Part shown: one piece after another, positions 1 through 8,435 of the stretch
How positions within the stretch are numbered: position 1 is the stretch's first letter
How the letters are laid out: each line of letters begins with the position of its first letter
The notes under the pieces: generated by a model
The model's database searches: none
Seen by the model: the letters and a program-made list of their open reading frames with translations, nothing else
What the model was told of the DNA's origin: nothing
Translations under genes and position numbers: made by a program
DNA from: Buttiauxella selenatireducens
Lineage (GTDB): Bacteria; Pseudomonadota; Gammaproteobacteria; Enterobacterales; Enterobacteriaceae
DNA length: 64,000 nucleotides
Assembly: GCF_031432975.1 (NCBI RefSeq)
Contig: NZ_CP133838.1
Location: 3,410,001 to 3,474,000, forward strand
Direction of reading: 5' to 3'

Positions 1-2
1 CA

Positions 3-551
3 TGGCGAAGCTGGCACGATGGCGATCGTCTGGGCTGCGCGATATTCAGCGACACGAATTACAGCCTGCAAAAATGCCGGGCTCCACGAACCAGTCTGCC
101 TGTGGTGCTCGACGACGTGCTGCAATACAACCAACAATTACCCGAACGTTATCCTGATGAAACGCCCGCTACAGTCACTCTCGCAAGCGTGTTGCAACAC
201 GCCGTACAACTGATCCCCAGCGGCTCCTGGGTAGCGATAATCAGTGATTTTCACGACCTGGATGCCCCCGCAGAAGCCTTGCTTGCGAACCTGAGAAGAC
301 GCTGTGAAATCAGCGCATTTGTCACCCTTGACGATCTCCATCTGACGCTCCCTGCGCAGGGCAATCTGGCTGCCCGCTATCAGGGTCATGAAGCGGCATT
401 TTCGCTCTCACCAGGGCTAAAAGATGAGATCCAACAGAGCGTGACATCGCGGCTGTCCAGACTTGCGAATCGACTGACACGGCTGGGTATTCGCGTAAAT
501 CAGATATTGGTCGCGCAGGATCTTATCAAACAGCTACAAAAGGGAGTGTGA
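3..551 (+). CDS. DUF58 domain protein, C-terminal part (5' end outside window)
   Basis: The reading frame is open from the first bases of the window and ends at 551, so this is the C-terminal portion of a longer protein. The segment contains a GDRLGC stretch followed by a VWA-like core (SWVAIISDFHDLD, then alternating helices), as expected of DUF58 proteins encoded beside MoxR ATPases. Its stop abuts the start of the DUF4381 gene, and VWA and BatD-like genes follow, which is the classical MoxR/VWA operon order. The family is thought to act with MoxR-type AAA+ ATPases in envelope or metal-centre maturation; the substrate here is unknown. The assignment rests largely on context. Confidence 0.72.
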   Translation, partial: WRSWHDGDRLGCAIFSDTNYSLQKCRAPRTSLPVVLDDVLQYNQQLPERYPDETPATVTLASVLQHAVQLIPSGSWVAIISDFHDLDAPAEALLANLRRRCEISAFVTLDDLHLTLPAQGNLAARYQGHEAAFSLSPGLKDEIQQSVTSRLSRLANRLTRLGIRVNQILVAQDLIKQLQKGV

Positions 552-992
552 ATGCTGGAGAAAGGATTTAGCGTGCCGGCATTATTGCTCCCGGCGCTAC
601 CGCAGAAAATATCCTGGTTTCCCCTGCCCCCAGGCTGGTTTGTTCTGGGCGGCGTGTTACTCCTCGTGTTACTGGTTTATCTGTTATTCCGTTTTGCCCG
701 CTGGCGGCGCAATTTATGGCGTCGTGAAGCACAGGCTGCGTTGCAACAACCGCACAGCGCCGATAGCTGGCTGGAACTGATTAAACGCATTCTTCTGATG
801 CACCAGGCGCGCAGCCATATCAGCCACACTCTTTCACCGCAGCAACTGTTACAGCAGGTGGAAATCGACAACGATTTGCGCCAGCAACTGAGCGACAAAT
901 ATTGCCAGCCGGATAACCAACTCGACGCGGTTCAAAACGCACGTCTGCAATCGCAGCTGAACACCTGGCTGGAGAAACTGCCTTATGTCTGA
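552..992 (+). CDS. DUF4381 domain membrane protein
   Basis: A 146-residue protein with one strong transmembrane segment (about residues 29-48, GWFVLGGVLLLVLLVYLLF). A basic patch (RWRRNLWRRE) and a soluble helical C-terminal domain follow. This architecture matches the DUF4381 family found inside MoxR/VWA operons. It starts directly after the upstream stop and overlaps the next gene by 8 bases, so it is translationally coupled. It probably serves as a membrane-anchored partner of the neighbouring VWA proteins; no catalytic motif is seen. Confidence 0.8.
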   Translation: MLEKGFSVPALLLPALPQKISWFPLPPGWFVLGGVLLLVLLVYLLFRFARWRRNLWRREAQAALQQPHSADSWLELIKRILLMHQARSHISHTLSPQQLLQQVEIDNDLRQQLSDKYCQPDNQLDAVQNARLQSQLNTWLEKLPYV

Positions 993-1962
993 GTTTCTGA
1001 GCCGCCTGGATTTTGCCTGGCCCTGGGCATGGCTGCTGATTTTTCTGCCGCTGATTGGCCGTTATTTTTTACCGCAAGACCGCGAAGTGAAAGAGCATGT
1101 GCGCGTGCCGTTTTTACCGGAACTGATTGATGAGCTGAAACTGAACAGCCAGCCGGTGCGCAGCAGTAAACTCGCCAATCTGGTTTTCTGGCTGGTGTGG
1201 CTCCTGCTTGTCGCAGCACTTTCACGCCCGGAATACCTGACGCCGCCGCAACACATACAAAAACCGATGCGCGATGTGGTGCTGATTCTGGATGTTTCCG
1301 GCTCGATGGGGAAAAACGATATTCAGGGCGGTTTAACCCGTTTGCAGGCGGTCCAGGCATCAGTGCGTAAATTCGTCGCGGCGCGTAAAACCGACCGCAT
1401 CGGGCTGGTGATTTTTGCAAGCCAGGCCTGGCCGTTTGCCCCGGTCAGCGAGGATAAACAGGCGTTACAAACGCGGATTAACCAACTCGCTCCCGGCATG
1501 ATTGGCCAGCAAACCGCCATCGGCGATGCACTGGGCGTTGGCGTGAAACTGCTCGACAGCACCACCAATAAAGATGCCAGCAAGCTGGCGATTTTGCTCA
1601 CCGACGGGAATGATACCGCTTCGCAGTTAGCGCCAGCACTCGCCGCACAACTGGCGGCGACGCATCACGTTCAGGTTCACACCATCGCCTTTGGCGACCT
1701 CAATAGCACTGGCGATGACAAAGTAGATTTGCCGCTCATGCAGGACATTGCTCGCATTACTGGCGGAAAATCCTGGACCGCCGCCAACTCAGGAATCGCG
1801 CTGGACAGTGTCTGGCAAGAGATCGATGCCATTACGCCGGTACAGGTGAAATCCATCGGCTGGTCGTGGCACATTCCGTTGTTCCAGTGGCCCCTGCTAC
1901 TGGCGCTGGCGTTGCTGATTTTGCTCGCGGCCGGGCGGTTTATTCGGGAGAAAACAGCATGA
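985..1962 (+). CDS. VWA domain membrane protein (BatA-like)
   Basis: A 325-residue protein with two N-terminal hydrophobic segments (about 12-28 and 64-79), a von Willebrand factor A domain and a C-terminal transmembrane helix (about 300-317). The metal-ion-dependent adhesion site is intact: DVSGS at 103-107, a threonine near 177 (GQQTAIGDAL) and LLTDGND around 205-210. This is the layout of BatA-type proteins, with the VWA domain facing the periplasm. It overlaps its neighbours on both sides (8 bases upstream, ATGA downstream). The probable role is metal-dependent protein-protein interaction within the MoxR-associated complex. Confidence 0.88.
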   Translation: MSEFLSRLDFAWPWAWLLIFLPLIGRYFLPQDREVKEHVRVPFLPELIDELKLNSQPVRSSKLANLVFWLVWLLLVAALSRPEYLTPPQHIQKPMRDVVLILDVSGSMGKNDIQGGLTRLQAVQASVRKFVAARKTDRIGLVIFASQAWPFAPVSEDKQALQTRINQLAPGMIGQQTAIGDALGVGVKLLDSTTNKDASKLAILLTDGNDTASQLAPALAAQLAATHHVQVHTIAFGDLNSTGDDKVDLPLMQDIARITGGKSWTAANSGIALDSVWQEIDAITPVQVKSIGWSWHIPLFQWPLLLALALLILLAAGRFIREKTA

Positions 1963-3482
1963 GTGACGTCCATTTTGTTTATCCCTGGCGGCTACTCGGC
2001 CTGCTGATTTGCGTGTTGTTATGGTTTATCTCCACCCGCAGCCGCAGCGCCTGGCACCAGATTATGGATAAACCTTTCGCCAACGCGTTGATTATCGGGC
2101 GGCAAAAAAAACTGACTCAAATATTACCGTGGTTATGCGCGCTGGGCGTCATCGCGCTGGCGGGCCCAACCTGGCAGCGTGAATTGCCCGCAGCACTGAC
2201 CCAGCAAAGCAATATGATGGTGGTTTTGCAGCAAGACCCGGCGATGCTCGCGCAGGATGTCGCCCCCAGCCGCCACCAGCGAATGCAAAGTAAAATCATG
2301 GACTTGATGAACCGCTCGACCGGCACGCATTTCGGACTGGTGGTTTACAACCACCATGCGTATCTGACCACGCCGTTAACCTCCGACCCGACGTTTTATT
2401 CCTTGTTTTTACACGCGCAAAGCCCGAATTTACTGCCAGAGGGGGAAGGCTCAGGGCTGAAGCAGGCCATCGTTTTAGCGCTAAAAAACATGCCAGAAAC
2501 GCCGAATATGCCGCGCAATATCATACTGGTCGCTGACACGGTTTCACCGCAGGATGCCGCCTGGCTTGCACAGCTTAAAGCGCCGATTCAAATCTGGGTT
2601 CCCGGCACCGCTCGTGGAGGGGAATTACCGGAAAGCTATGCTCAGCGCGGCATTGATACACGTCTGAACGTCGAGCGCTTTAGCCAAATCCGTGACGGGG
2701 GTATCCCGGTGACGCTGGTCACCACCGACGATAGCGATTTATCGGTGCTCGCCAGCCACATCCAGCAATCGGTAGCCGCACAAAACAACGCTCGCGGCGA
2801 TTTGCACTGGAAAAACAGCGGCTATCTGCTGGTTATCCCTATGCTTTTATTGCTGCTGTTTGGGCGGCGTCAGTTGATTTGCTGGCTGGTTGTCCTGCTA
2901 CCGCTTCTCTACATGCCACAAAGCTCTGCCGCCTGGCAGGATGCGTGGGTGAGCCCGGATATGCAGGGCCAAATCGCGTTCAACAAAGGTGAGTACACAC
3001 TGGCGGCAGAGCGTTTCAAAGATCCGCTTTGGCAAGGCATTGCGTATTACCGCGCGAGAGATTTTGTTGCGGCAACCTCGGCGTTTCGCCAGGCACCACA
3101 AACCGCTGAAACGCTGTTATGGACGGGCAACAGCTATGCTCAACAAAAACAGTGGCAGCAGGCAATTAACAGCTATGACCGCGCGTTGAGCCTGCGCCCG
3201 GACTGGGAAATGGCGCTGAAAAACCGTGCGGCAATCGCCAGAATCATTATGGAACTGCGGCAAAAAGAGCGCGATCGACAGGCCGCTCAGGGTAAAGAAC
3301 AGGATTATAAGCCGGACGAAATCAAGCATGACCTGAAGAAAGATCAGGGTGTGAATCAGAAGGATATTCAACCGGTTGCCAGCAGCAGCCCGCAGGTGAA
3401 TCAGTGGTTTGAAAACCTGGAAGTCTCCCCATCCGGGCTGTTGGAAAACCTCTACCGCGCCAATACGGAGGAGACGCCATGA
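1959..3482 (+). CDS. VWA-TPR membrane protein (BatB/BatC-like fusion) with degenerate MIDAS
   Basis: I place the start at 1959 (ATGA overlap with the previous stop, GGGAG ribosome-binding site at 1946-1950), giving 507 residues; an upstream in-frame ATG at 1866 lies inside the previous gene. There are two N-terminal membrane segments, a VWA-like domain, two membrane segments around 290-325, a TPR region (about 360-450) and a charged tail rich in Lys, Gln and Asp. The expected DxSxS motif is replaced by LQQDPAM, so the metal site is probably lost. The order VWA, membrane, TPR matches BatB/BatC-type fusions. The 3' end overlaps the BatD-like gene by ATGA. Confidence 0.83.
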   Translation: MSDVHFVYPWRLLGLLICVLLWFISTRSRSAWHQIMDKPFANALIIGRQKKLTQILPWLCALGVIALAGPTWQRELPAALTQQSNMMVVLQQDPAMLAQDVAPSRHQRMQSKIMDLMNRSTGTHFGLVVYNHHAYLTTPLTSDPTFYSLFLHAQSPNLLPEGEGSGLKQAIVLALKNMPETPNMPRNIILVADTVSPQDAAWLAQLKAPIQIWVPGTARGGELPESYAQRGIDTRLNVERFSQIRDGGIPVTLVTTDDSDLSVLASHIQQSVAAQNNARGDLHWKNSGYLLVIPMLLLLLFGRRQLICWLVVLLPLLYMPQSSAAWQDAWVSPDMQGQIAFNKGEYTLAAERFKDPLWQGIAYYRARDFVAATSAFRQAPQTAETLLWTGNSYAQQKQWQQAINSYDRALSLRPDWEMALKNRAAIARIIMELRQKERDRQAAQGKEQDYKPDEIKHDLKKDQGVNQKDIQPVASSSPQVNQWFENLEVSPSGLLENLYRANTEETP

Positions 3483-4495
3483 GAGTTTTTTGGGCTCTGT
3501 TTTTGCTGACGGCGCTCCCAGCCCACGCGGCAATGGACATCACTCGCGAGCTTGAAGCGCCAGAACATGTCGCCCCCGGTCAGCCGATGCGGGTTGCCGT
3601 CACCTTCTGGACAGATAGCTGGTTTAACCCGCCACCGGCGTGGCCTGATTTTACAATCGAAAACGGTGCGCTGATGGCCACGCCGTTACCCAACCAGCTC
3701 CTCAGCCGCCAGAAAAATGGCATTAGCTGGAGCGGTGTGCGCCTTGAGCGGCAAGTCACCGCATGGGATCAAGGGGTGCTGCGGATGCCGGCCGTGGAAA
3801 TCACACTCACTTCAGCCAACCAGTCACCGATTACCGTACAACTGCCGGAGCTGAAAAAAGAGGTTGTCTGGCCAAAAGGCGTGGAGCAGCCGGACCGTTT
3901 CCTGCCCGCGAGTCACTTAACGATAAGCCAAAAAATCACCCAATATCACGCCAGCAAAGACGACAAGTTACACGCCGGAGACGTGGTGGAACGCACCGTC
4001 ACGGTAAAAGCCAATGGGATTGTCGCGACACAAATCCCGCAGTTGTTGTATGCGATTCCGGGAACTGACACCCAACGCCTGACGCCGGTGAATACGCTGC
4101 TAAAATCTGGGCGTGGTGAAATCGAAGGGGCGGTGCGCGAAGAAGTCCTGCGCTACCTGCCCTCGCAGGCGGGCACCCTCACCCTGCCGCCGGTAAAATT
4201 ACGTTGGTGGGATACCGCACATCAGCAGTGGCAAGTCGCTCAATTGCCTGGCTCAACAATGCAGGTTCTTGAGGCTCGTGCGGCGGGCGGTGAATCCGCC
4301 CTGCGCGGCACAACCAACGAAGGGATATGGCGCACTATTCTGATTTTCAGCTCAACCGCTAGTTTTTTCCTGGCTATCTGGTTTACTCGGCGCTTACTGA
4401 TGCGCTGTGTGAAGTATCTACGCCACATCTGGCAACGCTTCTGGAACCCTATCCGGCTGCCCGAACTGACTCCCACCAAAAGGGGTGAACGATGA
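3479..4495 (+). CDS. BatD-like periplasmic/membrane protein
   Basis: A 338-residue protein with a signal peptide (first 17-18 residues, cleavage near AHA-AMD). Beta-rich domains follow, then a C-terminal transmembrane helix (about 282-300) and a short basic cytoplasmic tail. Position after two VWA genes, size and topology fit the BatD (oxygen tolerance) family. It overlaps its upstream neighbour (ATGA) and the HAD phosphatase gene downstream (ATGA). It is likely the periplasmic, immunoglobulin-like component of the VWA assembly. Confidence 0.8.
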   Translation: MRVFWALFLLTALPAHAAMDITRELEAPEHVAPGQPMRVAVTFWTDSWFNPPPAWPDFTIENGALMATPLPNQLLSRQKNGISWSGVRLERQVTAWDQGVLRMPAVEITLTSANQSPITVQLPELKKEVVWPKGVEQPDRFLPASHLTISQKITQYHASKDDKLHAGDVVERTVTVKANGIVATQIPQLLYAIPGTDTQRLTPVNTLLKSGRGEIEGAVREEVLRYLPSQAGTLTLPPVKLRWWDTAHQQWQVAQLPGSTMQVLEARAAGGESALRGTTNEGIWRTILIFSSTASFFLAIWFTRRLLMRCVKYLRHIWQRFWNPIRLPELTPTKRGER

Positions 4496-5487
4496 AAAAG
4501 ACCTTATTACTCAGCGCCATACTATTGGGCACTGTCGGCGTAGCGCATGCTGCTGACCCGCTTTCGGCGTGGAATGACACCGCCGCGAAACAGGCTATTG
4601 AAGAGTGGGTGCAAAACGCGACCAACAAAGATCGCTCGACCTTTATCCCACCGGCAAAACGCTACGTGGTATTTGATAACGACGGAACGTTATGGCCTGA
4701 AGCCCCGCTGACTTTCCAGTTACAGTTCGCGATTGATGAAGTGAAACGCCTGGCGCCACAGCACCCAGAATGGAAAAGCGACCCGATTGTGAGCGCGGCG
4801 CTTAATGATGATGTGAAAACCATTGCCGCAGCGGGTGAGAAAGGAATCATACGGCTTTTAGAACTGACCCACAGCGACATCACAACCGAAGAGTTCGCCC
4901 AGCGAGTTGGCAACTGGGTCGACAGCCATCGCGACAGTCGTTTTGGTTGCCGTTACGATCAGATGGGCTACCAGCCAATGCGCCAGTTGCTCGACTACCT
5001 GCGCGATAACGGTTTTAAAACGTGGATTGTTTCCGGTGGCGGCATCGATTTTATGCGCGTGATTGCGGAGAAAATGTATGGCATTCCTCCTGAGCAAGTT
5101 ATTGGTTCGTTCTCAATCGGTGAGTTTTCGCTGACGGATAACGGTACCGAAATCCGTAAAACCATGAAAGGCGCGTTTCTTGACGATGCGGCAGCCAAAC
5201 CGGTCGCCATTCATCTGTTTATGGGCCAGCGCCCGGTGGCCGCGTTTGGTAACAGTGACGGCGACCTGGCGATGATGCAGTACACCGCGTCAAACCCGGA
5301 TTATAAAACCTTTGGTTTGCTGGTTCATCACACCGATGCCGAGCGCGAATACGCCTATGACAGCCATCCCCCTGCAAGCGGGAAGCTGATTGAGGGGTTA
5401 AAAGTGGCGCAGGAGAAAGGTTGGACCGTTGTCGATATGAAGCAAGCATGGAAAACGGTGTTCGATCCGGCATTATGCAAAAAATAA
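4492..5487 (+). CDS. Periplasmic HAD-family phosphatase
   Basis: A 331-residue protein with a Sec signal peptide (cleavage VAHA-AD near 20). The HAD motif I is VVFDNDGTLW (nucleophile Asp62, acid/base Asp64). Motif II is around WIVSGGG (about 180), and motif III/IV is near AAFGNSDGDLAM (about 250). It resembles phosphoserine-phosphatase-like HAD proteins. It overlaps the BatD-like gene by four bases and is the last gene of this operon. It probably dephosphorylates a periplasmic substrate; which one cannot be told from sequence. No clear terminator follows directly. Confidence 0.85.
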   Translation: MKKTLLLSAILLGTVGVAHAADPLSAWNDTAAKQAIEEWVQNATNKDRSTFIPPAKRYVVFDNDGTLWPEAPLTFQLQFAIDEVKRLAPQHPEWKSDPIVSAALNDDVKTIAAAGEKGIIRLLELTHSDITTEEFAQRVGNWVDSHRDSRFGCRYDQMGYQPMRQLLDYLRDNGFKTWIVSGGGIDFMRVIAEKMYGIPPEQVIGSFSIGEFSLTDNGTEIRKTMKGAFLDDAAAKPVAIHLFMGQRPVAAFGNSDGDLAMMQYTASNPDYKTFGLLVHHTDAEREYAYDSHPPASGKLIEGLKVAQEKGWTVVDMKQAWKTVFDPALCKK

Positions 5488-5666
5488 GCTATTCATAACT
5501 CAAAGGTTCTTAATTTGGTAACGGTGGATATCACGTCAAAGTCGTTGAGATTTGGATGGGTTGTTTATGTTGGAAATAGTGAAGGTTCCGTTCACTAAAA
5601 GTATTCCTTCATATGCAGCCACCAAACCGGTTTTGACCTTGTTCCCGGTATAAATTGCTCCAGTGT

Positions 5667-5941
5667 TCCCCATAAGTCAGGGTGGCGTGGTCGGGAACCA
5701 CGCCAGTGAGCGATCGTCTGGAACGAATCGCGAACGACCCTGAACGTTGGGGATAAGCTGGGGTTTACCGCGAAGCGGCAATTTAAAACCGGGCGCCGAG
5801 GTCGCCAGGAGGGTGGCGTAACCCTCCTGGCACGTTCACCGTTAACGACGGTTACAGAGATATACAGTCGCGTGGGTGAACGGAAAACCTGCGAAGCTTA
5901 CAGATCCCACCCTGTTGGGAGGCTAGTACAGTGAGGTCTGT
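5667..5941. ncRNA. Putative structured RNA in a gene-free interval, strand uncertain
   Basis: The interval 5488-5990 has no plausible gene. 5488-5666 shows nothing recognisable, but from 5667 the DNA is packed with complementary segments. An outer pair TCCCCA/TGGGGA (5667-5672 with about 5748-5753) encloses TCAGGGT/ACCCTGA (5677-5683 with 5737-5743). A GGCGTGGT hairpin (5684-5704) is nested inside. Next come CCGC-GAA-GCGG (5768-5778) inside GGTTT/AAACC, and an 11-bp perfect hairpin with a 6-base loop (5804-5831). CGTTCACC/GGTGAACG (5833-5840 with 5875-5882) and ACAGA/TCTGT (5900-5904 with 5937-5941) follow. This density suggests an RNA fold, perhaps the remnant of a mobile element. I do not recognise the family. 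Confidence 0.4.
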
Positions 5942-5952
5942 ATAAGAGACAG
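5934..5952. mobile_element. Tn5-like transposon-end motif (solo)
   Basis: Read on the minus strand, the 19 bases are CTGTCTCTTATACAGACCT. By eye they match 17 of 19 positions of the Tn5-type mosaic end. No second copy and no transposase were found nearby, and no matching 9-base target duplication was located upstream. It sits directly at the edge of the structured region and 39 bases from the stop of the FadL-like gene. It could be a degraded IS4/IS50-type end, a chance match or a library artefact. Confidence 0.3.
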
Positions 5953-5990
5953 ATTATTAACGGCAATGACGACCATGACCGCGAAGACAT

Positions 5991-7181
5991 TTAAAACAAA
6001 TAACTGTAATTCGCCGTAATAAAATAAAGATTGGGATTATCGTAAGTACCGCCTAATGCGGAATCCGAAACCGTAGAGCTTTCCATCTTCATATATTCAA
6101 AAGCTCCACCGACACTGCTCTGTTTAGTGAGTTGGTACTGCGCTCCCACCCCCCAGCGCCAGGCATCACCGGATGGCATGGTGATTGATGTGTCATTCTG
6201 GTTTTTATAAAAACTGCTGTCATAAGCAATACCGCTATTGAGCCGCCATTCAGGCGTTGCCTGAAACTGCACGCCAAGTGCCGTATGCCAGGTATCTTTC
6301 AGGCGATCTTTACTTTGTAACGACTGGCCAGCTACTGACGTTTCACTGCCACTGTAAGCACTCCAGTCCTGCCAGCCCAGATCCGCCAACAGCGCCCACT
6401 GGCTATTCAAATTGTGGAAAGCGCTGAACATCAATTGTTGCGGTGTCTGAACTGCCGCACTCAAGGGCAGTGAATAGGTTGGGCTGCCGGGCAAACGGTT
6501 TAACGTGATATCGGTTTTAACGTCAAAGTCATATTTTGTTTTACTGGTATACGTCAGACCAAAGCGCGTCGCCTCACTCAGTTCAAACAAGAGCCCAAGC
6601 TTACCGTTAAGCGCCCAGTCGTGGTCGTCCGTTTTCTCCTCACCGTCTGCCGTGTTGCGCTTCAGGGAAAATAACCCGTAGTTGATACCAGGACCGCCGC
6701 CTATCGACCACTTATCGCCAATTTTCCACGCAATAACCGGTTGGAAAGTCAGCGCAATTAACGTTGTATCATTGATTAATTGGCTGCCAACCCAGTCATT
6801 AAAATGCAGCCCTAAACCGTAGTTACCGTACATTCCCAGACCCACTTTGATGTCATCATTGACACTGTGGCTGAGAAAACTACTGGCTCCGGGAAACCAG
6901 CCGATGACGTTACCGGGCCCTTTTCCTTCGCCCTCCAGATTGTAGTGCGCATCGCCATATAAAGCCTGACCACCGAGCGTCAGATTGTCCCCCTGCAAAC
7001 GGGTTAAACCTGCGGGATTACTGACTATCGTTCCAGCATCCTGTGCCCGCGCTGCCTGTCCAGCACCCGCAAGCCCCACATCTTCAGTCCCCACTTCATA
7101 AAGATAGAGCCCGCTGGCAAAAGTCTGCGTTACGCACAAAAGCGACATCGCACAAACAATCTGCGACAAATTCTTTTGCAT
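5991..7181 (-). CDS. OmpP1/FadL-family outer-membrane transport protein
   Basis: A 396-residue protein with a Sec signal peptide (cleavage TFA-SG near 22). The mature N-terminus is the family's GLYLYEVGTEDVGLAGAG, with SNPAGLTRL further on. The rest is a beta-barrel of alternating strands ending in NYSYLF, with a terminal Phe as required for BAM recognition. The size and N-terminal 'hatch' region match FadL/TodX porins that take up hydrophobic compounds. Sequence alone does not say whether the ligand is a long-chain fatty acid. It is monocistronic, on the strand opposite to its neighbours. Confidence 0.88.
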   Translation of the reverse strand: MQKNLSQIVCAMSLLCVTQTFASGLYLYEVGTEDVGLAGAGQAARAQDAGTIVSNPAGLTRLQGDNLTLGGQALYGDAHYNLEGEGKGPGNVIGWFPGASSFLSHSVNDDIKVGLGMYGNYGLGLHFNDWVGSQLINDTTLIALTFQPVIAWKIGDKWSIGGGPGINYGLFSLKRNTADGEEKTDDHDWALNGKLGLLFELSEATRFGLTYTSKTKYDFDVKTDITLNRLPGSPTYSLPLSAAVQTPQQLMFSAFHNLNSQWALLADLGWQDWSAYSGSETSVAGQSLQSKDRLKDTWHTALGVQFQATPEWRLNSGIAYDSSFYKNQNDTSITMPSGDAWRWGVGAQYQLTKQSSVGGAFEYMKMESSTVSDSALGGTYDNPNLYFITANYSYLF

Positions 7182-7575
7182 AGATAGCCTCGTTTAAATA
7201 AGCATGAGTTCTAAATCGCTCAGGGATAACCACAAAATAAACAAAATGTTATTTTTACATTTTAAAAAGCATAATCAAAACAAGCATATTACTATCCGGA
7301 TGCAAGAACCTCGCCTGGAATATATAGACTAATCAACTAACAATTCAAACTATAGAAGACAACATTCACACCCGTGAGTTAAAACAACAAAAATAAAACC
7401 ACACTAATACTATGCTATTAGAAATAACCGACCCGGTAATTTATAAGGATTTTCAACCTGAAGATTTAACGCCTGATTTGCATAAAAATTCTATGAAATG
7501 GCTACCTTTTTTTTAGAACTGTGCAACGCTTAGGATACCTGTACAACTTTCTCATCAGCCAGGGAATAAGAAGTA
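7182..7575. promoter_or_regulatory. Intergenic region between divergent genes
   Basis: This 394-base AT-rich interval separates the divergently transcribed FadL-like and DUF4239 genes and must hold both promoters. I could not single out convincing -10/-35 elements or an operator. A GGGAATAAGAAG stretch just before 7576 is the likely ribosome-binding site of the plus-strand gene. Confidence 0.4.
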
Positions 7576-8340
7576 ATGCTAAGCACTTTAATCAGCCATC
7601 CGATTTATTTATTTGTTGCATTGCTTGTCATCTTGCCACTGGCATCAGGCATTGGTGTTTACTGCTTGAATCGTAAAGGGAATCTTGATGAAGAAACGCT
7701 GAAAGATTTCAGTATTGTGCAAGCCGCCACGCTGACTCTGCTTGCCTTATTGATTGGCTTTAGCTTTTCCGTTGCGGTTAATCGCTACGACCAGCGAAAA
7801 GATTGTGAATCAGAAGAAGCCAACGCCATAGGGACAGAATATTTACGCACCGACTTGCTTTCTGCCGCAAATACGTCTACTGCGAGAGAACAATTAAAAA
7901 AATATCTCGATTTACGTATCAGCTGGTATCAATTAACGGACCGTGAAGAACTTGCGCAGGTAGACAAAAAAACCGCCGCTATTCAAAACGATCTGTGGCA
8001 AACCATGAAAAATGAGGCCAGCCTCTCAACCACACCCGTTACCGCACTGGCGATTTCTGGAATGAATGATGTTATTAACACCCAGGGCTATACTCAAGCA
8101 GCATGGATTAAACGTTTTCCCGTTTCGGCCTGGGTGTTACTTATTACGATAGCCGTGTTTTGCAACATTCTTATTGGTTATGGTTCGCATAGCCGCAAAA
8201 GTAATAAGGTTTATCTTTTTATATTACCGGTAATGATTGCCACTTCTCTGACTCTTGTTGCTGATATATCAAGCCCTCGAGGGGGATTAATCCTTATCGA
8301 ACCGCAGAACCTGATATTACTCAAACAATCTTTGCAATAA
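7576..8340 (+). CDS. DUF4239 (bestrophin-like) inner-membrane protein
   Basis: A 254-residue protein with two N-terminal membrane helices (about 8-28 and 48-66) and two C-terminal ones (about 183-203 and 213-230). They bracket a soluble helical domain. The family signature is clear: LLALLIGFSFSVAVNRYDQR followed by EEANAIGTEYLRTDLL. DUF4239 proteins are distantly bestrophin-like and of unknown function; an anion-channel role would be inference. It is separated by 95 bases from the giant autotransporter gene on the same strand, so co-transcription is possible but not shown. Confidence 0.8.
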   Translation: MLSTLISHPIYLFVALLVILPLASGIGVYCLNRKGNLDEETLKDFSIVQAATLTLLALLIGFSFSVAVNRYDQRKDCESEEANAIGTEYLRTDLLSAANTSTAREQLKKYLDLRISWYQLTDREELAQVDKKTAAIQNDLWQTMKNEASLSTTPVTALAISGMNDVINTQGYTQAAWIKRFPVSAWVLLITIAVFCNILIGYGSHSRKSNKVYLFILPVMIATSLTLVADISSPRGGLILIEPQNLILLKQSLQ

Positions 8341-8435
8341 AAACCTCAGGTGTTTCAAAGAGTAATAAATACCGAATGGCTTAGCATTAATAAAAATTAT
8401 CATAACAGTATTGATTCGCGTCAGGAGCTCTGGAT

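Noticed and set aside
5667-5952. Group II intron or intact insertion sequence
   Set aside because: No reverse transcriptase or transposase frame is present, no recognisable domain V hairpin was found, and only one end-like motif was seen.
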